DNA of 64,000 nucleotides from Paenibacillus sp. FSL R5-0623. Its GTDB lineage: Bacteria > Bacillota > Bacilli > Paenibacillales > Paenibacillaceae. The position numbers and the translations under genes were made by a program. The stretch lies in assembly GCF_037974265.1 (NCBI RefSeq), contig NZ_CP150233.1:5084001-5148000 (forward strand). Reading direction: 5' to 3'. Position 1 is the stretch's first letter; each line of letters starts with the position of its first letter. The notes under the pieces are model-generated. The model ran no database searches, was not told the DNA's origin, and saw nothing but the letters and a program-made list of their open reading frames with translations. Below, one piece after another: positions 8,508-16,157 of this stretch.

Positions 8508-8565
8508 TTATGATAAAAGATTATATAACCACGAATTCCGTGTTGAAATCATACATATCCCTCGC

Positions 8566-9444
8566 TTACCCCAGATCGGCAATCCGCTGTCCAATACGCG
8601 GAAACAGCCCAAAGGCATTCTCATAGAAGACTTTATCATGATGCTGTTCCGGTACAAGTCGGCGGACAAATTCGGCATACAGATCGATGGGCGCAAGCGG
8701 CCAGTCGGTGCCAAACAGCATTTTCTCGTAATGATCCGAATAGACCAAGGCCCGGCGGAAATGATCCATGAACAAAGGCTCGTTCATGAACCGTTCAAAA
8801 TGGGGCCTATCCCCCACCACAAGACCAGACAAATCCGCGTACACGTTAGGATTCTTCGCCACCACTTCAGCTGCATCCATCACCCATGGATCACCCAAAT
8901 GACAGATCATGAAGTTCACACCGCGCTGCTGCAAGGCTAATTCATCCACCGTCAACGGATGCGAATATTTGAGTAATCCATTCATGGAGTACGTGTCACC
9001 CGTATGAATCACGACAGGCAGGTTGTACTTGGCTGCGAGTTCATAGACCGGAGTATAGATTTTGTCATACACATAGTGATGATAGTATCCGGCATAGAGT
9101 TTGATTCCGGCTACTTCAGGGGATTGCAGTCTTGCTTCAATCCGATCAAGCTCGTCCTGAGCGTTTTTACCATCTAGCGCATTGGGATTGATCCCCACAC
9201 ATTCCATGAGGAATGATGGGACCTTCTCTTCCAGATCAAGTCCCATCGGGTTAGGGGAACTGGAATCCGGGAACGCTCCCTTCGTCTGCTCCGTAACCCC
9301 CATTCCGATACCCATAATGACGTCGCTTTTATCAAACTCCGCTTTAAGACCCGCGGCAGAGTAATCCACTTTCGACAGATCGATTGCTGTTCGGTGAAAG
9401 CTGTCGATGTCCGACAGATGAATGTGAATATCAATGATCGGCAT
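8566..9444 (-). CDS. Amidohydrolase-2 family TIM-barrel metal-dependent hydrolase
   Basis: This 292-residue cytosolic enzyme has the amidohydrolase_2 pattern: IIDIHIHLSD at the N-terminus supplies the first two metal-binding histidines, VVIHTGDT and FMICHLGDPW follow, and the C-terminal LFGTDWPLAP carries the catalytic aspartate. The longer frame from 9504 is rejected because GGAAAGGAGGC sits directly before the ATG at 9444. That start lies 14 bases inside the 3' end of the upstream GNAT-fusion gene, so translation is coupled. Relatives are lactonases, decarboxylases (ACMSD) and amidases. The substrate is unknown and is probably linked to whatever the fusion protein handles. Confidence 0.88.
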   Translation of the reverse strand: MPIIDIHIHLSDIDSFHRTAIDLSKVDYSAAGLKAEFDKSDVIMGIGMGVTEQTKGAFPDSSSPNPMGLDLEEKVPSFLMECVGINPNALDGKNAQDELDRIEARLQSPEVAGIKLYAGYYHHYVYDKIYTPVYELAAKYNLPVVIHTGDTYSMNGLLKYSHPLTVDELALQQRGVNFMICHLGDPWVMDAAEVVAKNPNVYADLSGLVVGDRPHFERFMNEPLFMDHFRRALVYSDHYEKMLFGTDWPLAPIDLYAEFVRRLVPEQHHDKVFYENAFGLFPRIGQRIADLG

Positions 9445-12400
9445 GTGAAGCCTCCTTTCCATCGGTAGAAGTTGCAAAATTAAGTTTGAGAAGGTCATGC
9501 ACATCCGCTGAACTCAGCGGGATCTGTCCCAGAACCAGATATGTCGGCTCCGTCCAGACCGTCTCCCCCTGCTGGAGTGTCAGATGATGATGAACGTTCA
9601 GACCCGTCACCTGATTATTGGCAAACCCCCACGCACTCTGATTCGGGTAACGATGGACCGCATGCAGCATGTTTTCACGCGAAACCGATCCTACTCGCAA
9701 AAGGTCTTCAAGTGGCAGGCCCAAATCCACCTTGCCCAGCGGGAATCGATCTTTACCCGGTTGCTCTATCCAACCTTCCGTAAATACAGATGAAGGCTGG
9801 AGGAAACGTTCCTCCGCAAGCGAGTAATCCGTCAGCGTCAGGCCGCTTTCGTTGGTCACGGCAAGCAGCGTGCAGAGTACAGGGACACCCGGCAGCATCA
9901 GATAATGCTGGTGGATTGTGATTCCACGATTCGCTTCATGCTTCTCAATTCGAGTGGTCAGCTTTATACCTTTCCAGACGTTACCGTATTGATCTTTGTG
10001 CTCTGTCCAGGAAGCGGCTCTCTGTTCCAACTGGCGGCTGAAACCATTCATGCCTGGAACCCCCACACCCAGTCCGCCGTACCACGGATTCCACCACGAG
10101 CGTGGAGCCGGTTCAGGGTACGAGCTGTCCAGCCATTCTTCTCCTGCAACTTTCAGAGAGTGTACTACACTCCCGAATTCAGGAGCAACGGAGATCGACA
10201 ATACTCCATTGTCTACGGTATACAAAGGTCCAGATGAACCTTCTTCAATCTTCAGCTTCACCTCTGTTCCGCTCTGCGGGAACCAAAGGGCAGTTCGCTC
10301 CTGAATCCGATCTTCGCCCCGGTATAGCCCACGAACTTTCCAACCACTCACGTGTTGGTCTCGGTCCGCTTCGTCTGGTGAAAATGTCAGCTTCGCGGAG
10401 TTTAGATTCTGCTCCGGATTGAATTCCTTAGCATTTGCCATAACCTCCGGTTCGCCACCCTGCTGTACATACAGCTCAAGCTTGCCCGCAAGCGGAACCA
10501 GTTTATGTTCAGTCAACATTGCTTGAAGCATATCAGGGGCAAATGGATTCCCCTCACAGAGTGTCAGATCCAGATGACTATCCAGCAATGGAATGACCGG
10601 GTTACGCTGTTTCCGTGCAAACGCACGGAAATCATGCCACTTGGCAAAAGTGTTCAGAGCAAACACCGTTTCCTTGGTTCGTGCTACAGCCCCTGGCTTC
10701 AAACGTCCCAGCTCATGCTGCAATCCCAGCGTGTATTCTGGACGAAGCAGCTTCAAGGAAGGGTCCCAATAGATCCCGCACGCCCCATACTCTTCTTTGC
10801 AGAACAGCCAGTTCTCCGTAATCTGTGAGCTATTCCAATGGTTCGGATCACCCGCATAATCATCGCCCATGTCCACGAAGCGCCCCTGATAAGGAAGGAT
10901 CAACCTGCTACCATAGAACCCGAAGTTATTCATTAGATACAGGTCCTCTTCCCAAGCAGTGTCTCGTGTATTTTCCACCTCGTGGTAGAATTCGGCGATT
11001 CCATTCGCAGACAGCTTGACCACGGACTTAATCTGTACGCCCGGGAAGTCCTCCGAGTCATACCTTGCTTCGAGAACCTGACGTTCCCCTTCGGGATAAA
11101 TATTCACTTCTTTGGCTTGTTTCTTGGATAACTCTTCGGCAAACGGCTTACCGAGCTTCGGATAAGTCCACCAGAATGAATGACGGGAGCCCGGGTATTC
11201 AATCCACATGTTATTATCTTGCTTGCTCATATGAATGGAGAATGCACCGTTGACGGCCACCCATTGATCCTCAATCTGCCCGCCATATTTGCCCTCGATC
11301 CCCTTCATCAGGACAGAAATTTTGCTTGTAAAAGATATCGCATGGTTCCCCACGGGGACAGCCGTCACTTCTACTTCTTGGAAATATAGACCATATGAAC
11401 GCAAGGTGAAGGGTACTGGCACAGACGCTTTGCCTTTGGCAGGCACCGTAAAGCGTATCGAACGCTCCGCCCATTCAAGGAATTCATCCTCAGGCAGGTT
11501 CAGGCTGAACTCCGTTTCTGCATCCACATTATTTTCCACATTCAGAATTAACTCCGCCGGGATACCTGGATAGAGCTCCTTCACGGGCAAAACGGTCTTG
11601 ATCTTGGCCGGGAATTTCGGGGCAATACCTAACCTGAACTCCGCTTTCTTACCACCGATCAGCCATGTGCTGGCGACAACGGGATGGGTCTTGTTGTTAT
11701 TTTGTTCCTCTGTAATCGGATCAAGGTGAAACTCACCTTCCACGGTAATGGTTTCTCCCGGAGCAACTGCTCGTGCAACGTCCAGCGCAAATCGAATGTT
11801 TTTGTTATCCTGACCCTTGATTTCGATCACCAGTTCAGACGCGGAAGTGTTCTTGATGCGATAGCGAACCTTATAGCTGGAACCGAAAACCAGATCATGA
11901 TCATCGACCTCTGTAGTGATCTCGTAATCCGGTGTTTCGAGGGCAGTCAGCCCGCGACCCGACTTTTCAAACTCAGCCCGCAGGGAGACCTCTCCCTTTT
12001 TCCACGTATAGTCAAAGAAATCAAAACCACGCTCCCGTCGGCCATCCGGCTCGACGACGAGTTCACGCGTGCTGTCTGCATACCAATCCAGCTCCTCGAA
12101 ATATGGAGCGAGTGCTTCGGTCTGCAAGATGGTAGGAATGAAATTCATCAGATGCACATTTTCATCTTTTTTCTCCCAGAAGAATCCGCATTTCTTGTAC
12201 ATCGGTACAGCCTTCGTATTGCCTGCCCATGTGAACAGATCCAGACGGGGCCATCCGGCCTCCACAGTCTTGCGCACCGCATTCAGGATCAGGTTGCGTC
12301 CGACCTTGTAACCATGATAGTCGGGACGAACGTTAAGCAGCGGTACATATAGCGCCCTCTCGTCATAGCGGTAATGAGCAAAACTGCAGAAGCCAACTAC

Positions 12401-12598
12401 CTCTTTCCCATGAACGGCTAGAAATGCATGAAGATTGGACGAACTCTCCATCTCGCGGCGAACCGTTTCCTCTGTTCTAAGGTTGGTGCCACCTCCCCAG
12501 CTCTCATTACTACGGTTCCACATATCCGCGAGTGCGGCAGCGTAAGAGGGATCGTATTCAATAATGTGAATTTGATCGATAATCGAAGTTACGGTCAT
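9431..12598 (-). CDS. Large GNAT acetyltransferase / beta-sandwich / mutarotase-like fusion protein
   Basis: This 1055-residue protein lacks a signal peptide. Residues 1-175 are a GNAT N-acetyltransferase domain (PLLNVRPDYHGYKVGRNLI acetyl-CoA loop; GNTKAVPMYKKCGFFWEKKD). Residues ~175-450 read as beta-sandwich domains of the NEW3/CARDB sort (YKVRYRIKNTSASELVIEI, ELILNVENNVDAETEF). The rest (~450-1040) looks like a galactose-mutarotase-like supersandwich (IEYPGSRHSFWWTYPKLG, SWWNPWYGGLGVGVPGMNG). The start at 12598 is set by AGAAGGAGATC seven bases upstream, and the frame upstream of it is not used. The gene is coupled to the amidohydrolase. Fusing GNAT to carbohydrate-type folds is unusual. 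I infer a sugar- or amino-sugar-linked substrate, with low confidence. Confidence 0.85.
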   Translation of the reverse strand: MTVTSIIDQIHIIEYDPSYAAALADMWNRSNESWGGGTNLRTEETVRREMESSSNLHAFLAVHGKEVVGFCSFAHYRYDERALYVPLLNVRPDYHGYKVGRNLILNAVRKTVEAGWPRLDLFTWAGNTKAVPMYKKCGFFWEKKDENVHLMNFIPTILQTEALAPYFEELDWYADSTRELVVEPDGRRERGFDFFDYTWKKGEVSLRAEFEKSGRGLTALETPDYEITTEVDDHDLVFGSSYKVRYRIKNTSASELVIEIKGQDNKNIRFALDVARAVAPGETITVEGEFHLDPITEEQNNNKTHPVVASTWLIGGKKAEFRLGIAPKFPAKIKTVLPVKELYPGIPAELILNVENNVDAETEFSLNLPEDEFLEWAERSIRFTVPAKGKASVPVPFTLRSYGLYFQEVEVTAVPVGNHAISFTSKISVLMKGIEGKYGGQIEDQWVAVNGAFSIHMSKQDNNMWIEYPGSRHSFWWTYPKLGKPFAEELSKKQAKEVNIYPEGERQVLEARYDSEDFPGVQIKSVVKLSANGIAEFYHEVENTRDTAWEEDLYLMNNFGFYGSRLILPYQGRFVDMGDDYAGDPNHWNSSQITENWLFCKEEYGACGIYWDPSLKLLRPEYTLGLQHELGRLKPGAVARTKETVFALNTFAKWHDFRAFARKQRNPVIPLLDSHLDLTLCEGNPFAPDMLQAMLTEHKLVPLAGKLELYVQQGGEPEVMANAKEFNPEQNLNSAKLTFSPDEADRDQHVSGWKVRGLYRGEDRIQERTALWFPQSGTEVKLKIEEGSSGPLYTVDNGVLSISVAPEFGSVVHSLKVAGEEWLDSSYPEPAPRSWWNPWYGGLGVGVPGMNGFSRQLEQRAASWTEHKDQYGNVWKGIKLTTRIEKHEANRGITIHQHYLMLPGVPVLCTLLAVTNESGLTLTDYSLAEERFLQPSSVFTEGWIEQPGKDRFPLGKVDLGLPLEDLLRVGSVSRENMLHAVHRYPNQSAWGFANNQVTGLNVHHHLTLQQGETVWTEPTYLVLGQIPLSSADVHDLLKLNFATSTDGKEASHADH

Positions 12599-12683
12599 GT
12601 TCGGATCTCCTTCTCTGTATGTATAGGATGTTGAAGAAGCTAGTGATAGTCTTATCATACTATAATTGGAAACATTTTCAGAG
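12551..12683. repeat. Direct duplication, copy A (5' region of the GNAT-fusion gene)
   Basis: This stretch covers the first ~16 codons, ribosome site and leader of the 9431-12598 gene. It recurs at 13534-13670 in the same orientation at roughly 80-85% identity by eye, including the shared stretches GATCTCCTTCTCT and GAAGAAGCTAGTGATAGT. The mazEF-type pair lies between the two copies. Confidence 0.85.
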
Positions 12684-12769
12684 GATTAATAATCTTTCTT
12701 ATCAACTTATAAGTGCCTTTCGGAAGCTCTTATTCGAAGCGTCAAGGATGGAGGAAGCTATTTAGGTAT

Positions 12770-12808
12770 GAAAGAAAAAATCCACGTCTTTTAGTTAGAC
12801 GTGGATTT
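12770..12808 (-). terminator. Terminator of the mazEF-type operon
   Basis: An AAATCCACGTCT / AGACGTGGATTT stem with a 7-nt loop is followed on the minus strand by TTTTTTTC. It lies ~30 bp past the toxin stop codon. Confidence 0.85.
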
Positions 12809-12836
12809 AGGAATATGATCAGCTACTAATTTTCAT

Positions 12837-13172
12837 TCATGCCAATATAGAACGGACATTGCGTAGAACTGATTTCATAAATTCAGAGGTTGGTTCGGCA
12901 TGCCCCGCAATTTGGATACGTCGTTGCCGCACATCAAGACTCTTCAACTGATCCGTCAAAACAACACCTGAAAATGGCAGGTCTTCTGGTAGTGTAACTT
13001 CAAAAGGATAATCCTTGGCTTGGCTCGTTATGGGACATACAACGGCAAAACCCGTTATTTCATTGAATTCAAGTTCCGATAGAACAATAGCCGGTCGTCT
13101 CCCGGCTTGCTCATGACCCGCTTGAGGATCAAAGTCAAGCCATATCAGATCGCCTCGCTTGGGAATAATCAA
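12837..13172 (-). CDS. mazF: MazF/PemK/ChpB-type mRNA interferase toxin
   Basis: This 111-residue toxin has the PemK/MazF SH3-like barrel signature: KRGDLIWLDFDPQAGHEQAG, RRPAIVLS, and FAVVCPITSQAKDYPFEV. The family cleaves single-stranded RNA at short sequence motifs and arrests translation. The GHEQAGRRPAIVLS wording is closer to the PemK/ChpB branch than to the B. subtilis NdoA branch. The start codon overlaps the antitoxin's stop by four bases (ATGA), the usual antitoxin-first arrangement. The gene ends before a clear terminator, so the pair is a self-contained unit. Confidence 0.92.
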   Translation of the reverse strand: MIIPKRGDLIWLDFDPQAGHEQAGRRPAIVLSELEFNEITGFAVVCPITSQAKDYPFEVTLPEDLPFSGVVLTDQLKSLDVRQRRIQIAGHAEPTSEFMKSVLRNVRSILA

Positions 13173-13471
13173 AGTAACTCGTTCCCTTCAGTGCCAAAGT
13201 CTATTTCTTCATGTCTTGTATCCTGTTTCACTTTAGAGAGCAACGTCTTTAGATGGTTACGAAGTTCCTCATTGGACTCTACAGGCTTGGTTTTTGGACG
13301 CAACAACAATTCATTATCTTCTGTCACCAAAATCTCGATTTCCGAGCCTTCTTCCAGATTAAGACGCTTAAGCAATTGGTTAGGAATACGAATTGCACTG
13401 CTATTTCCCCATTTGCTAAGTGTGGCTGTAGTCATGGCAATCCCACGCCTTTCGTTTGATTGATGCTCCAA
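13169..13471 (-). CDS. mazE: MazE/PemI-type AbrB-fold antitoxin
   Basis: The 100-residue protein carries an AbrB/MazE swapped-hairpin DNA-binding domain (LSKWGNSSAIRIPNQLLKRL, EEGSEIEILV) and an acidic, probably disordered C-terminal tail (HEEIDFGTEGNELL) that would wrap the toxin. An ATG at 13435 begins the conserved domain but has a weak ribosome site. TTG at 13471 has GGGAGGTGAG seven bases upstream and is preferred, adding twelve residues. It is co-transcribed with the toxin gene. A palindromic box overlaps its likely promoter, consistent with autorepression by the complex. Confidence 0.9.
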   Translation of the reverse strand: MEHQSNERRGIAMTTATLSKWGNSSAIRIPNQLLKRLNLEEGSEIEILVTEDNELLLRPKTKPVESNEELRNHLKTLLSKVKQDTRHEEIDFGTEGNELL

Positions 13472-13494
13472 TTATACCTCACCTCCCTACAGTT

Positions 13495-13513
13495 GTATAT
13501 CTATATGATATAC
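13495..13513. promoter_or_regulatory. Candidate autoregulatory operator of the mazEF-type pair
   Basis: GTATATC-TATAT-GATATAC is a perfect 7-bp inverted repeat about 25 bp upstream of the antitoxin TTG. On the minus strand it contains a -10-like TATCATATAGATAT, so bound antitoxin would block transcription. The role is inferred from symmetry and position. Confidence 0.5.
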
Positions 13514-13533
13514 ATGAAACAATAAAAGGATAC

Positions 13534-13670
13534 ATTGTATTCAACCATAATATGGATCTGGTCGATAATTGAAGTTTCGGTCATGTTCTGATCTCCTTCT
13601 CTTTATGTACAGGATGGTGAAGAAGCTAGTGATAGTTTTATCACGCTATATTTGGAAACATTTTCAGAGT
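13534..13670. repeat. Direct duplication, copy B (non-coding copy of the GNAT-fusion 5' region)
   Basis: This is a degenerate copy of 12551-12683 in the same orientation. It keeps the ribosome site and start-codon region of the GNAT-fusion gene, but the reading frame is not continued past ~16 codons. It lies upstream of the mazEF-type pair. Substitutions are spread along its length, so the duplication is not recent. Confidence 0.85.
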
Positions 13671-13698
13671 GTTATATTGGTGTTAGGGGCAGGGTGAT

Positions 13699-13881
13699 AT
13701 GGAGTTCATCTTGTTCGAAGACCGACCGCCTGCTCAACGCATGTCGAATGAGATATCGCTTATGTATGACCTAACATATCCAGCCGTGACGGGCTTAATC
13801 GGATATGCGTGTGAGTTTTGACAAGCTCTATTCGCTATTGTTACTCTTGGTATAGGAGTGTTTCTAAACTATAAAAAATAG
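13699..13881 (+). pseudogene. Small membrane protein gene with an in-frame TGA
   Basis: An ATG at 13699 follows AGGGGCAGGGTGAT, a good ribosome site. The frame encodes 40 residues ending in GLIGYACEF, then TGA at 13819-13821, and continues in the same frame as QALFAIVTLGIGVFLNYKK to TAG at 13881. The joined 60-residue protein has two hydrophobic stretches, the second wholly after the TGA, so the frame was probably TGG (Trp) or similar at codon 41. The stop removes the last transmembrane segment. I do not recognise the family. It ends 21 bp before the DedA gene. Confidence 0.5.
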
Positions 13882-13902
13882 ATAGATTTGTGGAGGGAAA
13901 GC

Positions 13903-14508
13903 ATGACGGAGTGGATCACGCAATTTATACTTTTTTTCAAAGATTTGTCGTACGCAGGTCTCGTTATTGCCTTGTCGTTTGAATTCGTACCCGCTGAACT
14001 CGTGCTGCCCATGGCGGGATATTGGGTGTACCTTGGAGATATGAAACTGTGGCTGGCTATACTGGCGGGTACCGTAGGTGGAACGTTTGGCCCTCTGACG
14101 TTATATGCCCTGGGACGGTACGGCGGCAGACCTATGGTCGAAAAATACGGCAAGTATTTCTTGATTAAACCTCATCATCTGGACGCCTCCGATACGTTCT
14201 TCGAGAAATATGGCAGCGGGGTCGCTTTCTATGGCCGTTTTGTACCTGGCATTCGGACCGTGATCTCCATCCCTTGCGGAATGGCGAAGATGAATGTGTT
14301 CAAATTCAGTCTCTTTACATTCCTGGCCATGCTTCCGATCACCTCATTATACATCTACTTAGGCTTCAAATTAGGCTCTCAATGGGAGCACGTGGATGAG
14401 ATTGTTAAACCTTATATCGTTCCGGCTGCGGTGGTTTTCTTGGGCGGATTCGGATTGTATGTGCTTTTGAAACGTTGGAAAAGAAGAACGGCTTTGAACA
14501 AGTCATAG
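13903..14508 (+). CDS. DedA family (SNARE-associated/VTT) membrane protein
   Basis: This 201-residue multi-pass protein has DedA hallmarks: ALSFEFVPAELVLPMAGY near the N-terminus, GGTFGPLTLYALGRYGG, and FYGRFVPGIRTVISIPCGMAKM, the signature with conserved arginines. DedA proteins act as lipid-carrier or phospholipid flippases and affect membrane integrity and envelope stress; several recycle undecaprenyl phosphate or move phosphatidylethanolamine. The ATG at 13903 is chosen over an in-frame TTG at 13888 because TGGAGGGAAAG lies five bases before it. The last ~20 residues are strongly basic. It appears monocistronic and convergent with the MFS gene. Confidence 0.9.
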   Translation: MTEWITQFILFFKDLSYAGLVIALSFEFVPAELVLPMAGYWVYLGDMKLWLAILAGTVGGTFGPLTLYALGRYGGRPMVEKYGKYFLIKPHHLDASDTFFEKYGSGVAFYGRFVPGIRTVISIPCGMAKMNVFKFSLFTFLAMLPITSLYIYLGFKLGSQWEHVDEIVKPYIVPAAVVFLGGFGLYVLLKRWKRRTALNKS

Positions 14509-14568
14509 GCTTGGTGAGGTAATGCGGAGACGATATCCCGTACTAATTCAACTTGGTTATTCATATGC

Positions 14569-14605
14569 AAAGCCCCACCGATCATGGCGATCAATGGGGC
14601 TTTTA
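14569..14605. terminator. Bidirectional terminator between DedA and MFS genes
   Basis: AAAGCCCCA and TGGGGCTTT form a stem around a loop that itself contains GATC/GATC pairing. A T-run follows on the plus strand and T-rich sequence follows on the minus strand. Confidence 0.75.
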
Positions 14606-14621
14606 TCTTTGCAATTGATTT

Positions 14622-15878
14622 CTAAATCAATTCCTGCCTTCTTCTCAAATACACATACAACACTACACCAGATGCCGCACAGATCACCGCACATAATCCA
14701 ATGAATCCATATCCCGCTTGAAGCCCACGCAGCAGTCCCAACTGAGTCGTTGAACCGTACATATTCTTCACACCTTCAATAACCCAGCCAATCACATAGT
14801 TACCGATGACACTGCCGACCCCCATCAGGGTAACTGTAAACGTAATCGCCGTGTCACTGCCGTTTGGATATCTGCGTGCGATAAACGCCATAACGGTTGG
14901 ATAGATCATCGCTATACCCGCACCCGAGATGGCAAAGAAGATGGCGAGACCCTCTCCTCCGACAAGCGCAATAAACGTACAAATGGCCGAGAACGCAGAG
15001 AAGATTATCAGCGACAGTACAAATCCGATCCGGTCTGTTAGAGGACCCAGCAGTAAACGTCCAAGCGAGAACGTAAGGAAGAATGCTGACAGTAGCCCCG
15101 AAGCTTTCACCGTGTCCCACGTGTAGGCTTTCTCCAGAAAGTTAACGAGCCAACCCCCAACCGCCAGTTCCGATACCACGCCAAAAGAAAGAATGAGCAC
15201 CATCAGCCAGATAGCTGGATCACGTGTTAACGTCTTAAGCGAGGTCCGATCTTCATGCGGAAGATCATCCCCCGGAAATTTGCTGCGCAGCGCCGCAATG
15301 ATTGGCAGCAGACAGAGTGACAACATTACCAGGTACATGCCGCGCCAGTCCAGTACATGTCCGAACACGCTCAACGACATCACCCCTGTCGCGAGCAAAG
15401 GCGCTACCGTTGAACTAAGCCCATAGAAGAAATGGGACAGGTTCATCATCGTACCTGTGTTCTTCACAAAGATCCGGGCACCCAGAATCGCCAAAGCAAT
15501 CTCCAGCATGCCGTTACCGATGTACATGAAGAAGTACGATGAAGCAAAGAGCGGATAGTTATGAGACATGTAAATGAACACACCCGATAAGATCATCGAT
15601 GCAAAAGATATGATGCTGACGGCCTTAATGCCCCATTTGCGAACCAGAATAGCTGTGAACGAGCAGGCGATCAGGTACCCCAGTGCGTTAAGAGACAATA
15701 ATGTCCCGAGCTGTTTCTCATCCAGATTAAAATCGAATTGAATGCGCGGAATGGCCGGCCCCTTAATATTTTCCGATATACCGAATACGATAAATCCCAG
15801 AAAGATCGTTGCCAGTTGCATGGCGTACAGCTTGTTGAACTTTCGTTTGTTGCCTTGTGTACCTGCTTGCTGATTCAA
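14622..15878 (-). CDS. MFS transporter, sugar-type (FucP/GlcP-like)
   Basis: The protein has about 418 residues and twelve predicted membrane segments. The N-half carries GFIVFGISENIKGPAIPRIQ and the C-half SLGRLLLGPLTDRIG, the repeated MFS loop. The frame is open from 15917, but neither the TTG at 15917 nor the ATG at 15893 has a ribosome site. GGAGGAAC at 15885-15891 sits correctly before a TTG at 15878, giving MNQQAGTQGNKRKFNKLYAMQ, so that start is chosen. A ROK repressor gene follows upstream on the same strand, which suggests import of a hexose or aminosugar controlled by it. The repeat element at 15931 occupies the leader. Confidence 0.85.
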   Translation of the reverse strand: MNQQAGTQGNKRKFNKLYAMQLATIFLGFIVFGISENIKGPAIPRIQFDFNLDEKQLGTLLSLNALGYLIACSFTAILVRKWGIKAVSIISFASMILSGVFIYMSHNYPLFASSYFFMYIGNGMLEIALAILGARIFVKNTGTMMNLSHFFYGLSSTVAPLLATGVMSLSVFGHVLDWRGMYLVMLSLCLLPIIAALRSKFPGDDLPHEDRTSLKTLTRDPAIWLMVLILSFGVVSELAVGGWLVNFLEKAYTWDTVKASGLLSAFFLTFSLGRLLLGPLTDRIGFVLSLIIFSAFSAICTFIALVGGEGLAIFFAISGAGIAMIYPTVMAFIARRYPNGSDTAITFTVTLMGVGSVIGNYVIGWVIEGVKNMYGSTTQLGLLRGLQAGYGFIGLCAVICAASGVVLYVYLRRRQELI

Positions 15879-15930
15879 AATAAGTTCCTCCATTGTGTCT
15901 ATATAAGTTTGAAACAAGGGTCATTAACTT

Positions 15931-16072
15931 GGACACTCCGATGACAGAATAACCTTCCAATCGCTGTTATCCCCAGATTTTTTCGATTTCTTTTTCTCAA
16001 AGGGAAAATCCGGTGATAAATGCGACCGTTCCACTTCTTCAGGTTTTTTCTGTCCTCTCCGTTACTTGTTAT
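15931..16072 (+). repeat. MITE-like hairpin repeat, copy 1
   Basis: This ~140-bp non-coding element shares ACTCCGATGACAGAA, AACCTTCC, ATCGCTGTTATCCCC and AGATTTTTT on its left side and CCGGTGATAAATGCG and TTTTCTGTCCTC on its right with two other copies in the window. The two halves are complementary over much of their length (TTATCCCC with GGTGATAA, GACAGAA with TTCTGTC), so it can fold into one long hairpin. In this copy the outer TTTACAC/GTGTAAA ends are degraded. It lies in the leader of the MFS gene. Confidence 0.85.
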
Positions 16073-16157
16073 AATGAAATTGTTCAATTATATAAAAGGG
16101 TTATTACAACTCATTGATCTGATGAGAGATCATCCTTCAGATCGACATTCAGTTACT

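Noticed and set aside
11684..12352. 222-codon plus-strand frame inside the GNAT-fusion gene
   Set aside because: It is antisense to clear GNAT and beta-sandwich coding sequence, has no ribosome site and its translation shows no family pattern.
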